Assembly: GCF_004798865.1 (NCBI RefSeq)
Contig: NW_025336587.1
Span: 1,676,734 to 1,740,733 of the forward strand
DNA: 64,000 nucleotides
From: Varanus komodoensis
Taxonomy: Eukaryota > Chordata > Lepidosauria > Squamata > Varanidae
Reading direction: 5' to 3'
This document shows positions 54,257 to 64,000 of this stretch, one piece after another; positions within the stretch are counted from its first letter, which is position 1, and every line of letters starts with the position of its first letter. A model generated the notes under the pieces. That model did no database searches. It was not told where the DNA came from and worked only from the letters and a program-made list of their open reading frames with translations. The translations under genes were made by a program, and so were the position numbers.

Positions 54257-57200
54257 AATCCCCATCATGGACCACTGCCTTGCCATGGCAAAGGGGCTTG
54301 CGTAGCTCCATGAAGCTATGAGCTATGCAATGCAGGGGCACCCAAGACGGACAGGTCATAGCAGGGAGCTCTGACAAAGGTGATCCACTGGAGAAGGAAA
54401 TGGCAACCCACTCCAGTACCCTTGCCATGAAAACCCCATGGGCAGTACCAAGAGGCAAAATGATACAACGCCAGAAGATGAGCCCCTCAGGTCGGGAGGT
54501 GTCCAATGTGCTACTGGGGAAGAGCAGAGGACCAGTACTAGTAGCGCCAGAAAGAGTGAAGCGACTGGGCCAAAGCCGAAAGGACACTCAGTGGCAGATG
54601 TATCTGGTTGTGGAAGGAGAGTCCGATGCTGCAAAGATCTATACTCCACAGGAACCTGGAATGTAAGATCCATGAATCAAGGTAAGCTAGACATGGTCAA
54701 ACAAGAGATGACAAGACTGAACATCGACATCTTGGGAATTGGCGAACTAAAATGGACAGGAATGGGTGAATTTAATTCAGATGACCATCAGGTATCCTAC
54801 TGCGGGCAAGAATCCCTCAGAAGAAATGGAGTAGCCTTCATAGTCAATAAATGAGTAGGAAAAGCAGTACTGGGATACAATCTCCAAAATGACAGAATGA
54901 GCTCAGTTCGAATCCAAGACAAACCATTCAACATCGCAATAGCCCAAGTCTGTGCCCCAGCCACTGGTGCTGAAGGGGCTGAAGTTGACCGCTTCTATGA
55001 AGGCCTACAACTCCTTCTAGAAATAACACCAAAAATGATATCTGTATCATCATGGGGGATGGGAATGCTAAAGTGGGAGGCCAAAAGATAACTGGAATAA
55101 CAGGCAGGTTTGGCCTTGGAGTACAAAATGAAGCAGGGCACAGGCTGGCAGAATTTTGTCAAGAGAATACGATGGTCATAGCAAACACTCTTTTCCAACA
55201 ACCCAAGAGACGACTCTACACATGGACATCACCAGACGGTCAACACAGAAATCAGATTGACTATGTGCTCTGCAGCCAAACATGGAGAAGCTCTATCCAG
55301 TCAGTAAAAACAAGACCAGGAGCTGACTGTGGCTCAGATCATGAGCTTCTCATTGCAAAAGTTAGGCTTAAATTGAAGAAAGTAGGGAAAAGCACTAGGC
55401 CACTCAGGTATGACCTAAATCATATCCTTGATGAATATACAGTAGAGGTGACAAATAGATTGAAGGAATTAGATCTGATTGACAGAGTGCCTGAAGAGCT
55501 ATGGATGGAGGTTTGCAACACTGTACAAGAGGTAGCATCTAAAACCATCCAAAAGAAAAAGAAATGCAAGAAAGCAAAATGGCTGTCTGAGGAAGTTTTA
55601 TAAAAGGTCAGTTTACATTCCAGTCCCAAAGGGCGATGCCAAAGAATGTTCAAACTACCGCACCATTGCACTCATTTCACATGCTAGCAAAGTTATGCAC
55701 AAAATCCTTCAAGCCAGGCTCCAGCAGTATGTGGACCGAGAACTACCAGAAGTACAGGCAGGATTTTGAAGAGGCAGAGGAACAAGAGGTCAAATTACCA
55801 ACATACGCTGGACCATAGAGAAAGGTAACAGTTCCAGAAAAACATCTACTGCTTCTTTGACTATGGCAAAGCCTTTGGTTGTGTGGATCACAACAAATTG
55901 TGGCAAGTTCTCAAAGAGATGGGAGTACATGACCATCTTATTTGTCTCCTGGGAAACCTGTATGTGGGCCAAGAAGCAACAGTGGGAACTGGATAAAGAA
56001 CCACTGATGGGTTCAAAATTGGTTCAAAATTGAGAAGGGAGTTCAGTTAGGCTGTGTATCCTTCTCCTGCCTATTTAATGTGTATATAGAACACATAATG
56101 CAAAAGGCTAGAGAGGAGGGATCTCAAGTGGGAATTTATATTGTTGGGAGAAATGTCAACAACCTCAGAGGCCATGAAATTGCATGAAAACACACCTAAT
56201 AGCGGACAATGAAGGGGAACTAATAAGCCTCTTGATGTGGGTGGAAGAGAAAGGCGGAAAGGTTGGCTTGTAACTTAACATTAAGCAATCTATGATAATT
56301 AAATGCAGACTCATCTCTTCCTGGAAAATAGATGGGGAGCAATTGGAGGTAGTGAGAGTTTTTATTTTCCTGGGCACCAAGTTCACCGCATGCAGGAACT
56401 GTACTGAAGAAATTAAAAGACGCTTGCTCCTGGGGAGGAAAGTTATGGCAAATCTGGACAGCATACTAAAAAGCAGAGACATCACACTGCAGACAAGAGT
56501 GCGTATAGTTAAGGCTATGGTTTTCCCAGTTGCAATGTATGGCCCATACATTGCAATGTATGGAGCCAGTGTGGTGTAGTGGTGAAGAGCATGGGACTGG
56601 GAATCAGACTATCTGAGTTCGAGTCCCCACTCAGCCATGGAGCCCACTGGGTGACTTTGGGCCAGTCACAGACTCTCAGCCCAGCCTACCTCACAGGGTT
56701 GTTGTTGTGGGGAGAAGATGGAGGAGGAGAATGATGCAAGCTGCCTTGAGCCCTTTGTAAGAAAAAGGCAGGATATAAATCGAAATAAATAAAATACATT
56801 GAAAGCTGGACCATAAGGAAGGCTGAGCACGGAATAATTGAGGCCTTTGAATTGTGGTGCTGGCGGAGACTCCTGCGAGTCCCTTGGACCGCAAGGCGAT
56901 CAAACCAGTCAGTCCTAGAGGAGATCAACCCTGACTGCTCTTTAGAAGCCCAGATCCTGAAGATGAAACTCCAATACTTTGGCCACCTAATGAGAAGGAA
57001 GGACTCCCTGGAGAAGAGCCTGATGCTGGGAAGGATTGGAGGCAAAAGGAGAAGGGGGCAGAAGGGGTCACTGGGACAGTGGGTGTGGGCTTGGGTGGAC
57101 TCTGGGGGATGGTGGAGAGCCTGGGGGAATGTTGTCCATGGGGTCATGATGGGTCGGGCATGATTTTGTGACTAACATAAGAATGACAACAACAACGATG
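54257..57200 (+). mobile_element. BovB/RTE LINE, broken, with SINE insert
   Basis: The 5' part 'ccatcatggaccactgccttgcc' leads to the endonuclease region (GTWNVRSMNQGKLDMVKQEM, GIGELKWTGMGEFNSDDHQ, ESLRRNGVAFIVNK, NQIDYVLCSQTWRSS). After an internal deletion near 55605 comes a decayed reverse transcriptase (GKAFGCVDHNKLWQVLKEMG), and the tail LQYFGHLMRRKDSLEKSLM. It ends 'gaatgacaacaacaacgatg'. Stops and shifts occur at many points. A SINE splits the C-terminal part at 56563-56795. BovB is widespread in squamates and known to have moved between vertebrate lineages. Confidence 0.92.
56563..56795 (+). repeat. tRNA-headed SINE inside BovB, well preserved
   Basis: Full length: tRNA-like head 'agccagtgtggtgtagtggt', box B 'gagttcgagtccccactcag', core 'cctcacagggttgttgttgt', tail 'ggcaggatataaatcgaaat'. 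BovB reading (VAMYG ... ESWTIRKAEHG) resumes after it. Confidence 0.88.
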
Positions 57201-60200
57201 ATTTAATATCCATCTGTTGGTAAAGCTTAATGAAAAGGTTTGACTTTACTGTGGCTAGAAGAGATAGAAATTTTTGCTTTCTCATGAACTGGTTAGATTT
57301 TGAAATTATTTGCTATATTTATTTTTTTATTTTTTTATTTTTAGCCCACCATATTAGCCATGAAGCTACTATTAGATTTGTGTAATATGCCCTGGAATCC
57401 TTTCTCTTTTCTATACAAACAATTTTTTTTCAAAAAATCTAGTAACTTCCCCAGAAGGGTGCTTCCAAGCAACCTCTCATATTGCGCCAGGTTGGGTCAG
57501 GAAGCTGCGAAATGGACACTGACCTCCCTTTCCTTTCTTATGAACGTTGTTGCCACTGGAGGGTCCGAAGAACTCGTTGTGGAGATTGTGCATTCTTCAG
57601 ATGAGTAATCTAGGCCGGAGTTCAGAACAAGATAAGGCTCGTGTGTAGTTCCCTCCCTCACTGGCTAACTGTGCCTTCCCCTTCATTTTTTCCTTGCCTC
57701 TCCATGACCCCCACCCCTAAATGGAGGCAGCTTTCCAGAGTTTAGACTGGGGGTCTTTCCCAGCTAACTAGAGAGCTTGGGACCACAAGTGGGGAGAACT
57801 GGGCTAGTGCTTCCCTCCAAGAAGGCAGTTAGCTGAAGACCTCGGGACTCTTTCAGTGTTTGAACCATTTCAACCAGATACTTATCTGGGTCTTGGGTGT
57901 GCTTTTATTGAAGTCCATGCTGTTTGCAATTCATGCACACCCGGTTATGTGTATTAAAACTGGGAAAATAAGAAATTAAACTCAGGTGCCTCTTGGGGAC
58001 CCCTTCTTCGGGTTTCAGGTTGGGGATATCCTCAGTCCCCACACCTGTTCCCCTCTGCAGTGGGGCATAAGGACTCCTGAGGGTTACGCCCCCGTTACAG
58101 GTTAAAATATTCAACTCCCAGTTATGTCCATTCAGGTGCTCTCTGGCAGGGGCAGGCAACTTGGGACTCTCTAGGCACTATAACTCCTATCTGCCCTAGC
58201 CAACATAGCCAAGGGTGGGGATCATGAGAGCTGTTGTCCAAAATATCCAGAGGGTCACAAGCCCTCACTTCTTTCTGCACTTGGAAGACCTAATTTTTAG
58301 GTGGGCTTGCATAGCATACTGTCCTGTTTTTATTTCCTTCTGTCTGATTACAGAGAGGTAGACAGCAAAACTGGATGCTTTAGGCTCCACTTTGGACTGG
58401 TTAAGACTCATCCTCCATGGCTCGATGGCAGACAATGTGTGAAAGGTCCCCAGCTTTCCCTGGCACCCCCAAATTGGGCTGGGAAAGACCCCCTTACTGC
58501 CCCTCACTCTTAACATAACTGGGCTAGATGGGTGTGACCTGGGCAGCTTTCCATGTTTCTATTTAACTGGCCCTTTAAAAAAGAAAAAAGAATGATGGAG
58601 AGTAAAATCTTGTTTTAGGACACCAGTAGACAACCCAGGACCTGGATTCAATTTCTGAGATGCTCACAGCAGGTGCATCCTAGCTGTGGGAATGACAGAA
58701 GATTCTGCCATTTTTTAAAAGCTTAATAAATCCTGGTAAAAACCTTCAGCCTTTTGGAAAGGTGATGGTAGAATATATTAAAACCAGAAAACTTTCTAAA
58801 ATGGATGGTGGGGCAAAAAGGCGTGGAGCCATGGGAAGAGGTCCTCACCTATGGGGAACTCTGGAATGCAACACCAGCCTGAGAGTTCTCTATCTATCCT
58901 TCAGATTTTCTGGGTGATGCCCAGAACCCTTCCAGCAGTTCTTGATGCTGGACTACAGGAGCTGTGGTCTGAAATGTTTGGGGGTTTGTAACAGAGCTGC
59001 TTCCCTTTCTCGACCAGGTTAGAGTGGGAAAAGCCAGGTTAGATTGGGGTGCATGTGTGGGGGGAAAAGGTGAGCAAAGCAGCCCCTGGAAGTGGGGCCC
59101 ATTGATCAGCCTCACCAAAGGGGGTCAGCTTAGCCAGCCTGCTTTTCTACTCACACTCCGCCATGACCTCCACTCGTGAGACCTGGGGAATGAGAGGCAG
59201 TCAGTCCTGCCATTGGAGGTCCCTATCCAGGCGAGAGAGCCAGTCTCCCCAGGCCAGGCATGGCTGGAAGATGCTGCTGGCCACATCATTCCATGAGTAC
59301 TTGTGATGTGGTGTGAGGTCATAGGTCTGTGGTTAGAATACCTCTGCCTGCTTCCAGGAGCCACTTTGCAACCTCCAGCAATGCTGGAATGAGCAAACAT
59401 ACAGGATGCGCAGAATAAATGGGTACTGTTTTCAGAAGTGAGATCTGGGGCTGCAGGTGCGCTTTGGGGCTTGTGTCTGGTCCCAAGCCGAACCCCCACT
59501 GTGCTGTTGTTGGCCTGCTTCAGGTCATTTAATTCTGGACCAGGGAACAAAGAGCCCAGAAGATGGGTTTGGTTTGTCTTTTTAGGGGGTGGATTTTGCA
59601 AGGGAATGTAATCCCGCTTTGTAATTTCCTTGTGCAGAATTCAAGAAACACTCTCAGGGAGACAGAGCGCTGCCTTTAAAATGCAGGTTCTTTCCTTTCC
59701 TTTTGCAAATAGGGTATTTAAGATGTGCAAGGGTAAAACATTCCTTCCCTCACCTTCAAATCCCTTTCAAAACAGAAGCTACCACAATACTCCTGTTTTA
59801 CCCTTTCAAAGAATCCATCTCCCAGCACTTTTTAAATAAACACAAATAGTTATAACTCACCTTCTCTCCACAATGGCAGAGAATGCTTGGCAGCTCACAC
59901 CAAGTCCTGCTTGCTCCTCAGAAGTATCCCAAGAGGTACCTGGTCCCAAAGCCACCAGGTGAGCTTTACAGCAGTAAGACCCACACCTGGGTCTCCTAGT
60001 CTTGATCCAACATTTTAACACCACCCCATTTTTCTACTAGTTTCTCCCACCACTGCTGCTCCCAAATTAGACTTAACTTTTTCTGGCTGGGCAGTGCTCT
60101 TAACCTAGTATTTCTCAGCCTTGAGGCTCTGCAGAGGTGTTGGATTGCAAAGAACATGCTGGCTGATGTGAGTTGGAATCTGACTCACCTGGAGAACACC

Positions 60201-60480
60201 AGGTCTTCAGTTTACAAATTCCTTCAACTTTATCCACTCCCAGATTAAGTTCAACCACCTTCCATCCTTTCCCCTTGAACCCTCAGCTGCAGCAAAGTTC
60301 TAGCCCTCATGGAACAAGTTTCCAGTACACCTGTGAAACCCTACACAGTGCATTCACCCAAACTTAGGGATGCTCTCGCAAGCCAAGAATCAGCTGCCAA
60401 TTCCAAGCTGCTTAAGGGCAGATGGATGTGCCCCCCCACTCCCCCCCATTAACCCAGGCAGACCATTGAGTTGAAATGCA
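57201..60480. other. Spacer upstream of gene B
   Basis: Contains 'ggatcatgagagctgttgtcc' repeat pieces near 58145-58260 and 58935-58990. A strong minus-strand donor (AGAAG then gtgagtt) at about 59859-59868 could mark the noncoding first exon of gene B, and a second donor lies near 60188. No coding exon is supported. Confidence 0.4.
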
Positions 60481-60488
60481 ATTAAGTG

Positions 60489-60494
60489 TTTATT
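60489..60494 (-). terminator. Candidate poly(A) signal of gene A
   Basis: AATAAA on the minus strand about 420 bp after the gene A stop codon. Confidence 0.5.
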
Positions 60495-60913
60495 TAAGGC
60501 ACAGAAGTATAGTGAGTAATAATGCAGTGAGTAGTCATTCTTAACATCTATTAATAAAGAATCAATGAATTGTTTATGACATTGCTTCTTTACAGAACAA
60601 GTTCCATTGAAGCATTTAAGTTTTAATTATCTAACCTCTATCTTAAAGACAATTTATTCAGCAAGTCAAGAGCTTTCTCCCCCCCTTAAAGAAATACAAA
60701 GTCTTCCTTTTAACTTGGAAATGCTTGAAGAAAAGAAAACAAGTGATTCTAGGAGAGGCACATGAGACATCACACTACTACAAAGAAATTTCATCTGAAT
60801 TTTTTTGTGCCTAGGAAATCTAAGTTATTTTGCAAAAGGCTTGAGCAATTAAAGAACAAGCCTGTTCTTGAAATAGTATTCTGAGAGCAAAGAAGCCCTT
60901 CTCTCAAACTATT

Positions 60914-61258
60914 CTACTCAATTTCAATGACCTCATCGTCATTTCTGCCAGGGATAAATGGCCCCACGATCCAAGAGAGTGGGGTGTTGTGGATGAGGTG
61001 ATCCACCAGCTCCTCCACCATCTCGTGAGTTTTGCTGGCCTGCGCCTTGCCTTCGGTCAAGAGGGAACTTGGCAAATCCTGGAAGGACTCAGCAGAGGCA
61101 AAGGAAACCTGAAGTTTCTCGATGTTCTCCCGGATGAGCTGAACTTTCTCCTGGAGGTCTTCAGGAAGACCTTGAAGGTTGGCCACCAAAGCAGCGGTGA
61201 CTGATTGCAGCTGCTGGGCAAGAGTGTGGGACACCTCCAGAGCTTGGGTCTCGAGTTC
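60914..61258 (-). CDS. Gene A last exon, perilipin helical bundle
   Basis: Acceptor ctttacag, phase 0. ELETQALEVSHTLAQQLQ, NLQGLPEDLQEKVQLIRENI, SFASAESFQDLPSSLL and TPLSWIVGPFIPG follow PLIN3 nearly residue for residue. Stop after EVIEIE with no extra repeats. Confidence 0.92.
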   Translation of the reverse strand, partial: ELETQALEVSHTLAQQLQSVTAALVANLQGLPEDLQEKVQLIRENIEKLQVSFASAESFQDLPSSLLTEGKAQASKTHEMVEELVDHLIHNTPLSWIVGPFIPGRNDDEVIEIE

Positions 61259-63631
61259 CTGTAAAGAAATCAGAGTTTGTATTAGGCGGGCAGGGCACTA
61301 GGGGAAGGGGTAGCGCCGAACTAGGAGGCTCACAGGCAGCACTGGAAAGCTGGTATGGTGCCACAGCAAGGACTGCTGCAGTATCCTTCTGCCCTCTGAA
61401 GCACCTAAGACTGCCGGTCTGGGTTGCCTTCATGTTCTGCACTGGCCCCCGAGTGAAGGAAGCAGAGGGCTGCTCTGCTTGTCAGAACATTTAGGCATTT
61501 GGCTTGTGTCTAGGAACTGCAGGACTGCACTGAAATAAACCTAACATGGAATAGTCTCGAAGAGCAAGTGGTTTGTGTTTAGAGAAGGTACTTACATCTT
61601 GATCAGTTAATTCCTTTGCACTTGCTGCCTGGGCTTCTTTGGATTCCCACTCAAGCCATGAATCTTGGGGCTGCTGTTGGCCACTGCTTGCAAGCTTCTG
61701 GTCCAGCTCTTCCTTGACTTGTTCAATCTGGAAGCACAAAAGAAACAGAACTGTCAGCAAACCCTTTTCCAGGCCAAGTGCTATGAAACACTGACCCCTA
61801 TGCCTGCTCTAGGGAAAGGCCCATGTTTCTTACCAGCACAATGGTTTCATGAAGCTGAGAAAGGACATCCTGGGTGTTCTCCTTGGCATGCTTCAGCTTG
61901 GTCAGGGAGTGCTGGAAGGCACATTGACGGACCTTGCTGGTGAGTGATCCCAAGAGCACGAAGTAGCTCTGCTCCTGCTTCTGCTGCTCCATCTCAAAGC
62001 CCTCAACCGAGGTGGCCAGTCCAGCTAGAAAGAGAGAGAGAGAGATGGTTAAGTGTGTTGCAAGGGCAGGATGTGTTTTCTCCCTCGTTGTGGCCCACCT
62101 CCCCCCAGAAGCTCGGCTGGGTGCAAGAAAAGCAGCTACAAGCAGGACGAAAAGTCCTCAAGTCAACATTTTGCGAGGGTGAGGAGGGGATGAGAAATCA
62201 GAATGTTAAACTTTATTTGTAACAGTCTGAGAAAGGCAAGGGTCACAGGACAGGAAGAATTCTTCAGCCATCACTATCCAGAGACAGCAAATGAAGCTAG
62301 AAGGCCACGGTTAAGTCTCGAAGCAGACTGATGGCCTTACCAAGCTCCTCATCTGTCAATGGAAGGTAATAGCGAGACACTTTTGCAGGCTTCCCAAAAA
62401 CTCCACCCATGCTGCTGGCCACAATTTCTTCCAGGGAAGACACATTGCTGATACCACTGGACACTGCTGCCAGCGCTATCTCCAGTCCCTCCTGGATCTC
62501 ATCCTTGGTAGTATCATCCATCTCAGTCACGGTGCTGTCGATGTCCTCCTCCACCGAGCCGAGTTCGCTGATGTTGTCGCTAGCTTCAGTCACCATATCT
62601 TTGGCATCTGAGGCGGTCTGGAATGATATTTGGTACAATGGTTACGAAGAACAGGACAACCACCTTCCACGTGAATACAAGTGCCAACAACTATAGCAAA
62701 TTGTTTCCCATGTCTGCAATGCAGTTTTGGTGCTGCTGTGGTGCCAGGCTCACCAACAAATACCATCTGCCACCTCCTTTGAACTTACCTGTTCCCTCTC
62801 AGCTGAGCTCCCTTCTAAATTATCTACCTGCCTCATGGAACTGAAGAAATGGGAAATGGCAGCCAGAAGACTGATATTAAGGACAAACATGTTTTGCATG
62901 TAGATCAGACTGACTCATGTGTTCCTTAAAAAAATTAATACCCATGAAACACTACTTACTTCAAGGTCTTCCTTGTCTCCTGGAGTGGATTCTGGATCAG
63001 AAGCCACTTCCTGCTCTTCCATGTCTCCTTGAGTGGATTCTGGCTCATCAGAAGCCACTTCCTGCTCTTCCATGTCTCCTTGAGTGGATTCTGGCTCATC
63101 AGAAGCCACTTTCTGCTCTTCCATGTCTCCTTGAGTGGATTCTGGCTCGTCAGAAGCCACTTTCTGCTCTTCCATTTCTCCTTGAGTGGATTCTGGCTTG
63201 TCAGAACCCACCTCTTGGATATCCATCAATGTTGCAAGTGATTCTGGCTCGTCAGAACCCACATCTTGGATAGCCAGTAAAGCTGGAAGTAATTCTGGCA
63301 CATCAGAACTCACATCAGGGATATCCAGTAGAGATGGAATTGAGCCTGGATCATCAGAACCCAACTCCTGGATATCCACTAATGCTGGAAGAGATTCTGA
63401 CTCATCAAAACCCACCTCCTGGATATCTACTAATTCTGGAGGGATTTCAGAATCATCAACATCATTTACTCCCTGGATATCCACTAATGTTGGAGGTGGT
63501 TCTGGCACATCAAGAGCCTGGGTTGGATCTTCCATGGCAGCTGGTGTATATTCCAGCCCATCAGAATTCACCTTCAGCTCTTCCATTTCTACTTGAGTTG
63601 AGTCGGGTACAGCCCTGATTGGAGAAGCCAT
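60914..63631 (-). CDS. Perilipin-like gene A (PLIN3-like C-terminus), PAT-less, acidic repeats
   Basis: Exons in coding order: 63631-62960, 62617-62341, 62024-61834, 61727-61596, 61258-60914; total 1617 nt, 538 residues. All junctions are GT-AG and in phase. Exon 1 (224 codons) opens MASPIRAVPDSTQVEMEE; DSTQVEMEE recalls the PLIN3 start GSTQVTVEE, but where PLIN3 has its PAT domain this protein has acidic tandem repeats. The rest is the closest of the three genes to PLIN3: KVSRYYLPLTDEELG, QQKQEQSYFVLLGSL (PLIN3 QQQRQEQSYFVRLGSL), a WLEW exon, and a bundle ending NTPLSWIVGPFIPG (PLIN3 NTPVTWLVGPFAPG). Expected to associate with lipid droplets through the shared part. Whether it still does without PAT is inference. 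A noncoding exon ends at 63878. Confidence 0.88.
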
Positions 63632-63646
63632 CGAGGAGAGATGCTG
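62960..63646 (-). CDS. Gene A first coding exon made of acidic repeats
   Basis: Acceptor cttcctcag at 63647, ATG at 63631-63629, donor gtaagtag at 62959. After ~35 unique residues come about seven diverged units of the form LPALVDIQEVGSDEPES (19-20 residues), then five nearly identical 17-residue units EQKVASDEPESTQGDME. Net charge is very negative. No signal peptide or membrane segment. Confidence 0.85.
62965..63205 (-). repeat. 51-nt coding minisatellite (EQKVASDEPESTQGDME)
   Basis: About five units with 51-nt period; the two central copies are nearly identical, so the array is young or kept uniform by unequal exchange. Confidence 0.92.
63206..63490 (-). repeat. Older 57-60-nt coding repeat (VDIQEVGSDEPES)
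   Basis: Diverged tandem units next to the young 51-nt array; both share the SDEPES core, so the younger array probably arose from one older unit. Confidence 0.75.
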
Positions 63647-63877
63647 CTGAGGAAGAGAAAAAAAAAGAGAGAAATTAAGTGGTATCTTCAGCACCAGTGC
63701 TTGGAGTAAATTCCAGGGTTGTTGAGAGGTCAAGAGTCTGCAGATGCAATGGCTTTGTCCTTGCCTGCAGACTGCTTTTCAGAAGAGAGGAGGAGGAGCA
63801 AGGCACATCCCCGCCCCCTTTAGATGGCCCACCCTCCCCAGCTGCTGCCTGGCTATTGGTTGTTGGCCCAGACTTAC

Positions 63878-63960
63878 CTGATCCAACTGGGCCTGCGTCC
63901 AAGCTGCCCCCCACCCCAAGGTCCCCCCAAGGACGGACGGACAGCCCCATGCAAGCTTTC
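63878..63960 (-). other. Noncoding first exon of gene A
   Basis: The minus strand has GGATCAG then gtaagt at 63877, a strong donor in the right place to splice to the 63646 acceptor. The transcription start is not defined. Confidence 0.5.
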
Positions 63961-64000
63961 TGAACAGAGTGGTCACCCCAAGTGGCTTGAGATAAGGTGT

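Noticed and set aside
56575-56650. tRNA gene
   Set aside because: The tRNA-like head is part of a SINE repeated across the window.

Overview
The window is vertebrate nuclear DNA, most likely from a squamate reptile. Genes are split by GT-AG introns, and the repeats are CR1, CR1-L3-like and L2-clade LINEs, a BovB/RTE LINE and tRNA-headed SINEs, a mix typical of lizards and snakes. The order HDGFL2 followed by perilipin-type genes matches the HDGFL2-PLIN4-PLIN5 neighbourhood on human 19p13.3. No species can be named from the sequence alone, and I recognised no LTR element or endogenous retrovirus.

Layout. Positions 52-5534 (+) hold the last eight coding exons of HDGFL2, a chromatin reader with an integrase-binding-type helical domain. 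Its 3'UTR runs to a poly(A) signal near 7470. Everything after that is dominated by three tandem perilipin-like genes, all on the minus strand, called here C (about 10.3-27.3 kb, perhaps to 30.4), B (36.8-53.7 kb, perhaps to 59.9) and A (60.9-63.9 kb). I rebuilt their exons from splice sites and phases. All three share the last four perilipin exons in the same order and phases: an exon ending in a 'K-SxxxxxYLPLT' type motif, the 'LGSLxxKLRxxAY' helix exon, the 'WxxW' exon, and the C-terminal helical-bundle exon.

The main point of interest is what replaces the rest of a perilipin. None of the three models has a recognisable N-terminal PAT domain. Each instead carries long coding tandem repeats rich in Glu, Asp, Pro, Ser and Val, in a different place in each gene. 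In A they fill the first coding exon. In B they fill a Pro/Glu-rich exon before the shared block. In C they form two giant exons, one inside the 'WxxW' exon and one after the helical bundle, where about ten units of about 35 residues carry an ILKIQxxYDPKGC motif. This looks like a small family of PAT-less perilipins in which intragenic repeats expanded independently.

The introns and spacers are mostly repeats. There is clear nesting: a CR1 inside an L2-clade LINE with a short target duplication, a CR1 inside an unclassified element with inverted ends, and a SINE inside the BovB copy. Microsatellites include a 13-unit ATCTC array, GATA, GGAA, ATC/ACC and AG tracts.
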